A stretch of DNA of 64,000 nucleotides from Rhizobium esperanzae. GTDB lineage: Bacteria > Pseudomonadota > Alphaproteobacteria > Rhizobiales > Rhizobiaceae. Below, piece by piece: positions 19,041 to 26,230 of this stretch. Under the pieces are notes generated by a model that was not told the DNA's origin, did no database searches, and was given only the letters and a program-made list of their open reading frames with translations. The position numbers were made by a program, and so were the translations under genes. Positions within the stretch are counted from its first letter, which is position 1. Every line of letters starts with the position of its first letter. The stretch spans positions 186,001-250,000 of the forward strand of contig NZ_MXPU01000007.1 of NCBI RefSeq assembly GCF_002204185.1, written 5' to 3'.

Positions 19041-19439
19041 ATGTTTACCATTGACGAAGCTCGCAGGATCATCGCCGCAGGTGAGGCGCGGGCCAATGAG
19101 ATCGGTGTGCCGGTCAATATCGCGGTCCTGGACGCCGGAGCCCATCTCAAGGCGTTCAGCCGAATGGACGGCGCAGTGCTCGGCTCGATCGACCTCGCTA
19201 TGGGCAAAGCCCGGACGGCCGTCTTGTTTCAAACCACAAGCGAGGCCGTCTGGGATTATTGCAAGCCCGGGGCTCCCGCCCATGGCCTCGAATTGTCCAA
19301 CGGCGGCCTCGCTCCCTTTGCCGGCGGCATCTCGCTTTTTGCCCGCGACGGCACGGTGATAGGCGCCGTTGGCGTTTCCGGCGGAGCGGTTCCACAGGAT
19401 CTCGAAATAGCCCAGGCAGCGGCTGCAGCCGCCGCGTGA
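19041..19439 (+). CDS. GlcG/HbpS-family small protein
   Basis: 132 residues covering one GlcG/HbpS domain (FTIDEARRIIAAGEARANEI, then PVNIAVLDAGAHLKAFSRMDGA). Members bind haem or small ligands or accompany oxidoreductases. The biochemical role is usually unknown. AGGAG lies 5-6 bases before the ATG. It is the first gene of a three-gene rightward set behind the AraC regulator. Confidence 0.85.
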   Translation: MFTIDEARRIIAAGEARANEIGVPVNIAVLDAGAHLKAFSRMDGAVLGSIDLAMGKARTAVLFQTTSEAVWDYCKPGAPAHGLELSNGGLAPFAGGISLFARDGTVIGAVGVSGGAVPQDLEIAQAAAAAAA

Positions 19440-19492
19440 TGCTGCGGCGACACTTGATTTCGACCAACCCGAACCATCGAAAGGAATGTCTC

Positions 19493-20296
19493 ATGACCAA
19501 GACCATTTTGATCACCGGCGCAGGCTCCGGCTTCGGCAAGGGTGCCGCCATCGGCATGGCCAAGAACGGCCACAGCATCATCGCAACCACGCAGGTTTCC
19601 TCGCAGGTAACGCCGCTGCGTGAGGAGGTCGCCGCCCTCGGCCTGAAGAACATCCGTGTCGAGCGACTCGACCTCACCGATCCCTACGACATCAAACAGG
19701 CGCAGGGATGGGATATCGACGTTCTTTGGAACAATGCCGGTATGGGCGAAGCCGGCCCGGTTTGGGAAATCCCGATCGAACTTGTTCGCAAGAACTACGA
19801 AGTCAACGTCTTTCTGCCGCTGGTGCTGACTCAGGGCGTCGTCCAGAGATGGGTGCGCGAAGGCAAGAAGGGCAAGGTGGTCTTCACCTCCTCGATGGGC
19901 GGCCTCTTCACCCCGGCCAACTGGGGCACCTATGTCTCCACCAAGCACGCGTTGGAATCGATCGCCGAGGCACTGCAGCAGGAACTCGCCCCTTATGGCA
20001 TCAAGGTCCAGACGATCAATCCGGGCGCCTATTACACCGGCTACAATGAGACGATGGCGGACAATCCGTTCCGCTGGCTGGATGACAGCAAGAACTTCAC
20101 CAAGCGCGCCGATCTGCGAAAGGGCTTCGACGATTTCTTCGCGACGCCCGAAGGTAAGATGGACCCGAAGGAAATGATCGACCGGATGATCGAAGTCGTT
20201 CCGGCCGACACCGGCAGGTTCCGCAATGTCGTTCCGAAGGTTATCGAGGACATGCTGAAGGAGCATCAGCTGAGAGCTTGGGAAAACCAGATCTGA
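19493..20296 (+). CDS. Short-chain dehydrogenase/reductase
   Basis: 267 residues of the classical SDR fold: TGAGSGFGKG (cofactor glycines), NNAGMGEAG and the catalytic YVSTK (Tyr/Lys) with the preceding serine in SSMGG. The start at 19493 follows AAGGAA. The longer open frame back to 19259 runs through the preceding gene and is not coding. The substrate is unknown. It may act with the neighbouring SnoaL-like and GlcG-like proteins. Confidence 0.9.
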   Translation: MTKTILITGAGSGFGKGAAIGMAKNGHSIIATTQVSSQVTPLREEVAALGLKNIRVERLDLTDPYDIKQAQGWDIDVLWNNAGMGEAGPVWEIPIELVRKNYEVNVFLPLVLTQGVVQRWVREGKKGKVVFTSSMGGLFTPANWGTYVSTKHALESIAEALQQELAPYGIKVQTINPGAYYTGYNETMADNPFRWLDDSKNFTKRADLRKGFDDFFATPEGKMDPKEMIDRMIEVVPADTGRFRNVVPKVIEDMLKEHQLRAWENQI

Positions 20297-20376
20297 GCAG
20301 ATTTCTAGCGGCGAGCCCGCAAGCGACACCCGGCCAGCGGGTGTCGCCCCACTCACTCGACCCTCTGGAGATAACC

Positions 20377-20925
20377 ATGTCCCACACCGCAACGGCAGCC
20401 ATCTGTCGGCCGCAATCCCTGACCAGGCGCGTCTTCAATGCAATCCTCGGCATCGCCACCACCATCCTTGCTCTGGGCGGGCTCGAAGCTCGCGCCGCAG
20501 CCCAGTCTCTCACCGAAACCGAACGCCGCAACAAGGCAGCCGTCGAGGCTGGCTTCGAAGCCTGGGCGGCCGGCACAGGCAGCCCTTATGACCTCCTCGC
20601 CGACGACGTCCGCTGGACAATAGAGGGCTACTCGCTGGCATCGAAGACCTATCCAAGTCGCGAGGCATTCTTGCGTGAGGTGATCCACCCGTTTAATGCC
20701 CGAATGAAGGCGCCGCTGAAGCCGGCGATCCGCAACCTATATGCCGACGGCGACACTGTGATCGTCTTTTTCGACGCCCGTGGCATCGCCCGCGACGGAG
20801 AGCCATACGCAAACACCTATGCCTGGTTTCTCGACATGCGCGACGGACGTATCGTCCGTGCCTCGGCCTTCTTCGATTCGGTCGTGTTCAACGCGTTTTG
20901 GACCCGTGTGACGCCGGCCGACTAG
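20377..20925 (+). CDS. Exported SnoaL/NTF2-like protein
   Basis: 182 residues. Residues 1-40 form a signal peptide with a TRRVF segment before the hydrophobic stretch (AILGIATTILALGG), so Tat export is possible. The mature 140 residues are an NTF2/SnoaL alpha+beta barrel (NKAAVEAGFEAWAAGTGSPY, then DVRWTIEG). Such domains act as isomerases, hydrolases or ligand binders. CTGGAG lies upstream of the ATG at 20377, and the frame from 20278 would read through the SDR end. Confidence 0.8.
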   Translation: MSHTATAAICRPQSLTRRVFNAILGIATTILALGGLEARAAAQSLTETERRNKAAVEAGFEAWAAGTGSPYDLLADDVRWTIEGYSLASKTYPSREAFLREVIHPFNARMKAPLKPAIRNLYADGDTVIVFFDARGIARDGEPYANTYAWFLDMRDGRIVRASAFFDSVVFNAFWTRVTPAD

Positions 20926-21054
20926 CGTTTTCCAGGTCAGAACCAAACTTGCCGTTCCTAGGGGCGCGGCGGGCATCCTGCACCATATCGCTGGGTGCCC
21001 GACGCCTTCTCTGCGCTTTAGTGGAAAGTTTAACAGGAACGGCAGTCATACCGA

Positions 21055-21567
21055 TCAGCCGCCCAATTCCTGCGGTTTCTCCGCGCCCTTATCGATATCC
21101 CCACCGATGTCCTGAGCAAATTTCCGCATCAGCCGCACCAGTTCATTGAAGTCGTGTTCGTCCCAGCTTTCGAAGATTGCACGGCCGATCTTTTCGCGAG
21201 CGGCGTCGATGCGGTCGGTCATCGCCTTGCCTTTCGCGCTGATGACGGCCTCACGCACGCGGCGGTCGGACGCACTTCCGCGGCGCTCGATGAGATCAAG
21301 GCTTTCGAGCTTGGCGACCTGGCGGCTGACCGTGGTGTAGTCACGCCCGGCCCGGTCGGCGAGTTCGACCACGCCGATCGGACCGAGGCGCTCCACCGTC
21401 ACCAGCAGCGGAAACAGGGCGCGATCGAGCGAAATGCCCGCCTCGCGGACCATCTGCTCGTCGCGCTGGGGTCGGTTCATGACACTGACGATCTCGATCA
21501 GCGATCCATGCAACTCCCGTAGTTTTTCCGATATATGTGTATTTTGCACATTTTTTCTTGACGTCAT
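21055..21567 (-). CDS. MarR-family transcriptional regulator
   Basis: 170 residues with a winged HTH at about 60-125 (GVVELADRAGRDYTTVSRQV, then ASDRRVREAVISAKG, the wing). The start at 21567 has AGGAG six bases upstream. It is divergent from the flavin monooxygenase with only 43 bp between starts. Two near-identical dyads, one inside its own first codons and one in the gap, make it the likely repressor of both genes. A decayed copy of its 3' end lies at 17515-17690. Confidence 0.9.
   Translation of the reverse strand: MTSRKNVQNTHISEKLRELHGSLIEIVSVMNRPQRDEQMVREAGISLDRALFPLLVTVERLGPIGVVELADRAGRDYTTVSRQVAKLESLDLIERRGSASDRRVREAVISAKGKAMTDRIDAAREKIGRAIFESWDEHDFNELVRLMRKFAQDIGGDIDKGAEKPQELGG
21536..21550. 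promoter_or_regulatory. Candidate MarR operator within the marR 5' coding region
   Basis: TGTGTATTTTGCACA. Its reverse complement TGTGCAAAATACACA differs at one base from the site at 21583-21597. It lies in codons 6-11 of marR, where a bound repressor would block elongation or early transcription of its own gene. Confidence 0.6.
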
Positions 21568-21580
21568 ATGATTCTCCTAT

Positions 21581-21599
21581 TATGTGCATAATACACATA
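21581..21599. promoter_or_regulatory. Candidate MarR operator in the divergent promoter
   Basis: TATGTGCATAATACACATA is a near-perfect 19-bp palindrome (TATGTG/CACATA arms). It ends just before the GGAG of the monooxygenase and overlaps any promoter that fits the 43-bp gap. Binding here should shut off both divergent genes. Confidence 0.7.
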
Positions 21600-21610
21600 T
21601 GGAGAACACA

Positions 21611-23122
21611 ATGACACAGAATTCGACGACCGACGTGCTGATATCGGGGGCCGGTGCCGCCGGGCTGACACTGGCGATCGAGCTGGCCCGGCGTGGCGTA
21701 TCTTTCCGTCTGATCGAGAAGTTGGAGGACCCGTTCCGCGGTTCGCGCGGCAAGGGCATTCAGCCGCGCACGCAGGAGGTTTTCGAGGATCTCGGCATCC
21801 TCGACCGGATCGTCGCGTGCGGCGGCGCATATCCTCCGCAGCGGGAATATCGTGATGACGGAAGCTTCGTTGAATCCGACGCCATGCTGCGCCAGCAGCC
21901 GAAGCCTGCCGAACCCTATCACCTTCCGCTGATGGTGCCGCAGTTCCTGACCGAGGGGGTGATGCGCGAGCGCCTCGTCGAACTCGGGCACCGGCCGGAA
22001 CTCGGATGCGAGCTCACCGGATTTGAGCAGGACGAGACGGGCGTGACGGCGCGGCTCAAGGGCCGATCCGGCGAAGAGATCATCCGTGCGCGATGGCTGG
22101 TGGGCGCCGATGGCGGCCGAAGCTTCGTACGCCACGCGCTGGATATCGGCTTTCCCGGCAAGACGCTCGGCGTGCGCGCCATCGTCGCCGATGTCGAGTT
22201 GACGGGACTGGACCGCGATGCCTGGCATCGCTTCGGTGAAGGCGACATGCAGCGCCAGCTGGCACTTTGCCCGCTGGCGGGAACCGATCTGTTCCAGATC
22301 CAAGGGCCGATCCCTCTCGAGGGTGAGATGGACCTGTCGGCGGCGGGATTGACGGCGCTGGTGAGCGAGCGCACCGGCCGCAACGATATTCAGGTACACG
22401 CGGTTTCCTGGGCTTCGGCCTTCAACATGAATGCCCGGCTTGCCGACCGCTACCGGCTCGGCCGCGTCTTTCTCGTCGGCGATGCCGCCCATACGCATCC
22501 GCCGACCGGCGGCCAGGGCCTCAATACCAGCGTCCAGGATGCGTATAATCTTGGATGGAAACTGGCGGCGGTCGCCGCCGGGGCCTGCGATGCGCTGCTC
22601 GACAGTTATGAGGAAGAGCGTCGCCCGATCGCTGCGGCGATGCTCGGTCTGGCGACCAGACTGCTCGACGCTCTGACGCGCGGCGATATCAGGCGCGGCC
22701 GCGAGGTCCATCAGCTCGATATCGGCTATCCCGAATCCTCGCTTGCGCTGGAAAAGCCGGAACGCCGCGGCAGCGTGCTTGCCGGCGACCGCGCGCCGGA
22801 CGCGCCGCTCACCCGCGCAGCCGGCCAACCGACGCGTCTGTTCGACCTCATCAAGGGTCCGCACTGGACGCTGCTCGGTTATGAGGCGGAGCAAGCAGCC
22901 GTGCCGCCACGCCCAGGACTGCAGATCCACAGGATCGGCCGGCGCGGCGATCTCGTTGACGAAGGCGGGCATTTCCGCGACGCCTATGCGCTGGCGCCCG
23001 GCGAGTGGGTGCTCGTGCGCCCGGACGGCTATATCGGCGCCATCGTCTCATCCGGTGAAGCTTCAGCGCTGGAGACCTATCTCGCGACCGTCGGCCTTGG
23101 CCCGGTTACGGACCAACAGTGA
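21611..23122 (+). CDS. FAD-dependent aromatic-ring monooxygenase (PheA/TfdB type)
   Basis: 503 residues. The group-A flavoprotein hydroxylase motifs are complete: GAGAAGLTLAIELARRG (FAD), GADGGRSFVR (DG motif) and GDAAHTHPPTGGQGLNT (FAD ribityl). A thioredoxin-like C-terminal domain follows. It hydroxylates a phenol-like ring using NAD(P)H and O2. The ATG at 21611 has GGAG six bases upstream. Upstream in-frame codons at 21584 and 21599 lie in the operator and are unlikely starts. It is probably induced by a phenolic compound through the divergent MarR protein. Confidence 0.9.
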   Translation: MTQNSTTDVLISGAGAAGLTLAIELARRGVSFRLIEKLEDPFRGSRGKGIQPRTQEVFEDLGILDRIVACGGAYPPQREYRDDGSFVESDAMLRQQPKPAEPYHLPLMVPQFLTEGVMRERLVELGHRPELGCELTGFEQDETGVTARLKGRSGEEIIRARWLVGADGGRSFVRHALDIGFPGKTLGVRAIVADVELTGLDRDAWHRFGEGDMQRQLALCPLAGTDLFQIQGPIPLEGEMDLSAAGLTALVSERTGRNDIQVHAVSWASAFNMNARLADRYRLGRVFLVGDAAHTHPPTGGQGLNTSVQDAYNLGWKLAAVAAGACDALLDSYEEERRPIAAAMLGLATRLLDALTRGDIRRGREVHQLDIGYPESSLALEKPERRGSVLAGDRAPDAPLTRAAGQPTRLFDLIKGPHWTLLGYEAEQAAVPPRPGLQIHRIGRRGDLVDEGGHFRDAYALAPGEWVLVRPDGYIGAIVSSGEASALETYLATVGLGPVTDQQ

Positions 23123-23170
23123 TGACGCCCGGGTCGCGGCGATCGCAACAGCCGTCGCCACAGGCACATT

Positions 23171-23422
23171 TCAGAGTGCGTCGCGTTCGTATCGCGGCGT
23201 CCAGCCGCGGGCCATTCCGCGGCTCATTACGCTTTCCGCCAGCGCCAGTTGCCGGCGCAGATGTCTGCAGTCGTCGAGCAGCGAGCGGATCGCCGCCTTG
23301 GCGTCGTCGTCATGCCAGGCGAGCACGGCTTCCACTTCCCAGGCGGGATCAGGCCAAGCCGGATTGGAGCAAGCCGGATCTGGCCGCGGCTCATCGGGTT
23401 TGGATGTCTTTGCCGGCTGCAT
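23171..23422 (-). CDS. Small protein, second gene of a putative LexA-controlled pair
   Basis: 83 residues, not recognised. The first 30 residues are proline-rich (PDPACSNPAWPDPAW). The rest is helical and charged (AWHDDDAKAAIRSLLDDCRH, then MSRGMARGWTPRYERD). Its ATG overlaps the stop of the upstream small gene (TGATG), so the two are coupled. The coupling, and the promoter with a LexA-like box upstream of the pair, support real genes. Confidence 0.6.
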   Translation of the reverse strand: MQPAKTSKPDEPRPDPACSNPAWPDPAWEVEAVLAWHDDDAKAAIRSLLDDCRHLRRQLALAESVMSRGMARGWTPRYERDAL

Positions 23423-23592
23423 CAGTTCAACGCCAGCGGCAATTGGACCGGGCGCGGCAGAGGCGGCAGCGGTCGGCTGAGTTCCACCTTTTTCTGCCAG
23501 GCGGCGCGGCGCTGCTGATCCCGCTCGCGGGCCGCCCGAGAGGCTTCGACAAGGGCTAGGGCGTTGGCGATCACCTGTTCCGTATGTGTCAT
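23422..23592 (-). CDS. Small basic protein, first gene of a putative LexA-controlled pair
   Basis: 56 residues, not recognised: an amphipathic helix rich in Ala, Arg and Gln (ANALALVEASRAARERDQQR) and a proline/leucine tail. The ATG at 23592 has GGAG six bases upstream. In-frame codons at 23598 and 23604 lie on or before that GGAG. The promoter (23649-23622) and LexA-type box (23606-23620) immediately precede it. A role in the damage response is inferred from the box only. Confidence 0.6.
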   Translation of the reverse strand: MTHTEQVIANALALVEASRAARERDQQRRAAWQKKVELSRPLPPLPRPVQLPLALN

Positions 23593-23605
23593 GACCATCT
23601 CCAAT

Positions 23606-23620
23606 GTTCCTGTTTTGTTC
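23606..23620 (-). promoter_or_regulatory. LexA (SOS) box
   Basis: GTTCCTGTTTTGTTC fits the alphaproteobacterial SOS operator GTTC-N7-GTTC exactly. It lies directly downstream of the -10 box, over the expected transcription start of the small-gene pair, where LexA would block initiation. Confidence 0.7.
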
Positions 23621-23621
23621 T

Positions 23622-23649
23622 AATTTAGACCTTCGCCCAAAGAAGTCAA
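23622..23649 (-). promoter_or_regulatory. Promoter of the small-gene pair
   Basis: Reading leftward, TTGACT (23649-23644), a 16-base spacer and TAAATT (23627-23622) form a good housekeeping promoter. The LexA-type box starts two bases further on. Confidence 0.6.
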
Positions 23650-23712
23650 GCGCGACGACGAGCTTGTCGTGGAAACAGGAGGAGAAACGGGGAGCTAGGA
23701 TGCGGCCGCTGG

Positions 23713-23970
23713 TCAGTCGGCAGCTTCTATGACAGCGATGCCCGCCTCCTGCGCAGCCCTGATGAAGACGGCGCGCACATGATCCGGCGGGAGATCGCCG
23801 GTAATCGCATCCAGGCAGGCTTTGACCGCTTCGAAATATTCTTCGCCGTCATCCACCGGCCAGTCACGAAGCAGCGTGCGCGCGGCATCCCATACAGAGT
23901 TAATAACGGCATAATGCCCGAGCCCCATGGAGGCCAGGCCGACCGGTCGAAAATTTGCCGTCTGTCTCAC
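23713..23970 (-). CDS. DUF982-family protein
   Basis: 85 residues from the GTG at 23970, the usual size of this rhizobial family. The frame is open back to a TTG at 24018. The DUF982 core is seen in FRPVGLASMGLGHYAVINS, WDAARTLLRDWP and ACLDAITGDLP. No function is known. A second DUF982 gene lies at 25379-25660, on the other side of the cyclase gene. The start is uncertain because no clear ribosome-binding site was found. Confidence 0.7.
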   Translation of the reverse strand: MRQTANFRPVGLASMGLGHYAVINSVWDAARTLLRDWPVDDGEEYFEAVKACLDAITGDLPPDHVRAVFIRAAQEAGIAVIEAAD

Positions 23971-24018
23971 TTTGCTACAGCTTTTCCTAATTTCAGCGAA
24001 GCTAACCGATATATGCAA

Positions 24019-24383
24019 TTAGCATGCCGTTGGCAGCGGCCTTCGATCCTTGGCACCATGACCGTGACAGACATGTCTCTCACAGCGGGATCCGGCAGGC
24101 GACGCTTGAAACGGGAAACGTCTGAAGCTTCTCGAGGGGTTCCGGAAATCTGGCTATCAGCATTAAACGACCGATTATGGTAAATATCAGACGGAACCCA
24201 CCACGCCTACTCATTAAAACCGCCAGTATCCATGCATATTCTATCGAATCTGCAGCAACGGGTTGTCTTTCCGGAAGCAACGCCTTGCAACAATCGGCCA
24301 TTGATTGTCCCTAAGGTGGACGGGAATGCTTCCAGATCGTACAATGCCACCTCCTGCACGCGGCGGATCTGGGAGGACGCGCG
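24019..24383. other. Intergenic region upstream of the DUF4242-cyclase gene
   Basis: About 365 bp between the divergent DUF982 and cyclase genes. I see no convincing gene, repeat or RNA. The right end supplies GGGAGG for the cyclase. Confidence 0.4.
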
Positions 24384-25211
24384 ATGCCCATCTTCATGGA
24401 CCGGCACTTTCTCGAAGGAACGTCAGCCGCCGAGGTTGCGCAGGCGCATCGCATGGATATCGACATTCAGGATCGATACGGCGTGAAGTTTCTGACGTAT
24501 TGGTTCGACGAGCGGCGCGGGACGGCCTTCTGCCTGGTGGATGCGCCCGATGTCGAAACCGTCCACTGCGTGCATCGCGAGGCGCACGGTTTTGTCGCCA
24601 ATGAGGTCGTCGAGGTGGCACTGTCGGCCGTCGAGGCTTTTCTCGGTCGCATTAATGACCCCGATCCGGCCCCCGGCCAATCGACGCCGCAGATGGATGC
24701 CGGCCACCGGGCGATCCTCTTTACCGATATTGTCGGCTCGACCGAGATGACGGCGCGCCTCGGCGACCGCATGGGGACGGAGCTGGTCAGGGCTCACGAC
24801 GCGATCGTGCGCCGGTGCCTCGGCAAAAATTCCGGCCGCGAAGTGAAGCACACCGGCGACGGCATCATGGCCGCCTTCGCGGCGACGACCGCGGCCGTCG
24901 AATGCGCCATGGCAATCCAGCAGGAATTCCAGCATTACAACGGCAGCAAGGCCGAGCCGATCCATGTTCGCATCGGGCTCGATTGCGGCGAGCCGGTCGA
25001 GGACAGCAATGACCTCTTCGGCTCCACCGTGCAGCTCGCAGCCCGCCTCTGCGCGGCCGCAGCCAGTGACCAGATCCTCGTGTCGGAGAATGTATTCCGG
25101 GAATATGGCGCCGGCGACCTCTTCGCCCACGCGACGCGCCGGCGCATCAAGGGATTTTCGAAACCAATGCTGGTCTTCCGCTGCGATTGGGCAGGTGCCG
25201 GCCTTAGCTAA
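24384..25211 (+). CDS. Class III adenylate/guanylate cyclase with N-terminal DUF4242 domain
   Basis: 275 residues in two parts. Residues 1-90 are a DUF4242/ferredoxin-like domain (PIFMDRHFLEGTSAAEVAQA, FCLVDAPDVETVHCVHREAHG). Residues 108-265 are a class III cyclase catalytic domain with FTDIVGSTE (metal Asp), HTGDGIMAAF and VRIGLDCGE, ending in a strand typical of AdyC. There are no membrane segments, so it is cytoplasmic and probably makes cAMP in response to something the N-terminal domain binds. GGGAGG lies 7 bases before the ATG. DUF982 genes flank it on both sides. Confidence 0.85.
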   Translation: MPIFMDRHFLEGTSAAEVAQAHRMDIDIQDRYGVKFLTYWFDERRGTAFCLVDAPDVETVHCVHREAHGFVANEVVEVALSAVEAFLGRINDPDPAPGQSTPQMDAGHRAILFTDIVGSTEMTARLGDRMGTELVRAHDAIVRRCLGKNSGREVKHTGDGIMAAFAATTAAVECAMAIQQEFQHYNGSKAEPIHVRIGLDCGEPVEDSNDLFGSTVQLAARLCAAAASDQILVSENVFREYGAGDLFAHATRRRIKGFSKPMLVFRCDWAGAGLS

Positions 25212-25378
25212 AGCGCGTCGCGATCGGTGCGACGCGCATAGATCCGGTGAAATCCGCTGAGACTGTTGCCGCTTCCCGCGGCTTGCCGCGGTTGGCTATG
25301 ACTGGAGATTCGCGACCGGACGCGCCGCTTATGACATGGCGGCACGCGGCTCAGATCGTCACGAACAGACTTGGCTCT

Positions 25379-25660
25379 TCAAGCATTGCCGACGTTTCGA
25401 TCGCCCATCCCCTCGAATTTGGGGCCGCTGTCGAGCATGCCCGACATCTTCAGAAAACGGCGGAAATTCTCGCGTGCGGCGCTGAGAGGAAATGCCCCCT
25501 TGGCGGTATCCCTGCACGCCTTCAGCAGTGTGTCATATGCCAGACCTCGCTTGTCCTGCGGCCACTCATCCAGAAGTTCGAAGATTTCGTCGAGACATGT
25601 GATCTCGGCGACGAAATGATGACGATGAAGAAAAACCGGCTCGAACCGAGCTTCCGACAT
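25379..25660 (-). CDS. DUF982-family protein
   Basis: 93 residues. The core is clear: EARFEPVFLHRHHFVAEITC, LDEIFELLDEWP, then ACRDTAKGAFPLSAARENF. The start has GGGAGG 5 bases upstream. A well-formed promoter with a palindromic spacer lies upstream (25697-25725). The function is unknown. It is convergent with the cyclase gene. Confidence 0.8.
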   Translation of the reverse strand: MSEARFEPVFLHRHHFVAEITCLDEIFELLDEWPQDKRGLAYDTLLKACRDTAKGAFPLSAARENFRRFLKMSGMLDSGPKFEGMGDRNVGNA

Positions 25661-25696
25661 AGTAACCTCCCATTTATATTACTTTTTTATGGATTT

Positions 25697-25725
25697 ATAT
25701 TACTGAAAATCGGCGATTTGTTCAA
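25697..25725 (-). promoter_or_regulatory. Promoter of the DUF982 gene with palindromic spacer
   Basis: Reading leftward, TTGAAC (25725-25720), a 17-base spacer and TAATAT (25702-25697). The spacer contains the near-palindrome AAATCGCCGATTT (25719-25707). In addition ATTTATATTACT occurs twice, at 25672-25683 and 25693-25704, 21 bp apart (two helical turns). The layout suggests a repressed promoter. Confidence 0.5.
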
Positions 25726-25944
25726 GACAAAATCGGGAATCACTCGCTTTACGACACTGCGGATTTACTTCCATAACCGCAGAATAGTCCGGCCAGATTA
25801 TCCGCGAATTTTCCCATGGAGCGAAGAGCGGTCCCGATCATCGAAGCCATTTCCCATCAGATGAGCGTGATTGATCTCACTGGTTCTCGCATCTGTTTGT
25901 GCCGGCATGATAGATTGCCGAGACCAACCTCAGGAGAAGCGCAG

Positions 25945-26127
25945 ATGACCCGATTCCTCACCTTGTTCGCGACCAGCGCGGTCATCGGCTTGTCCACGCT
26001 CACGGCTTCCTGCACCTCGCCAGCAACGCAGGACCGGGAGGATTATCAATATCAGTTGGATACTTCGAGGAACCCGGCCTGTGCGGGCGGATTCAGACCC
26101 GGCAATGCTCGTTCGTGCAGCTATTGA
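25945..26127 (+). CDS. Small lipoprotein
   Basis: 60 residues. A lipoprotein signal (MTRFLTLFATSAVIGLSTL) ends in the lipobox TASC with Cys 23 as the lipidated residue. The mature part is about 38 residues and has two further cysteines (PACAGG, SCSY). AGGAG is 9-10 bases before the ATG. The function is unknown. Confidence 0.65.
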   Translation: MTRFLTLFATSAVIGLSTLTASCTSPATQDREDYQYQLDTSRNPACAGGFRPGNARSCSY

Positions 26128-26230
26128 AAGATCCGTTCCGTCAATGGGCGGTTTGGCGCATCAGGAGCCGGGAAACAACCATTGCCGAGCGCTCGATCGC
26201 CACGAGAACATTGGAAACACCGTGAGTTCC

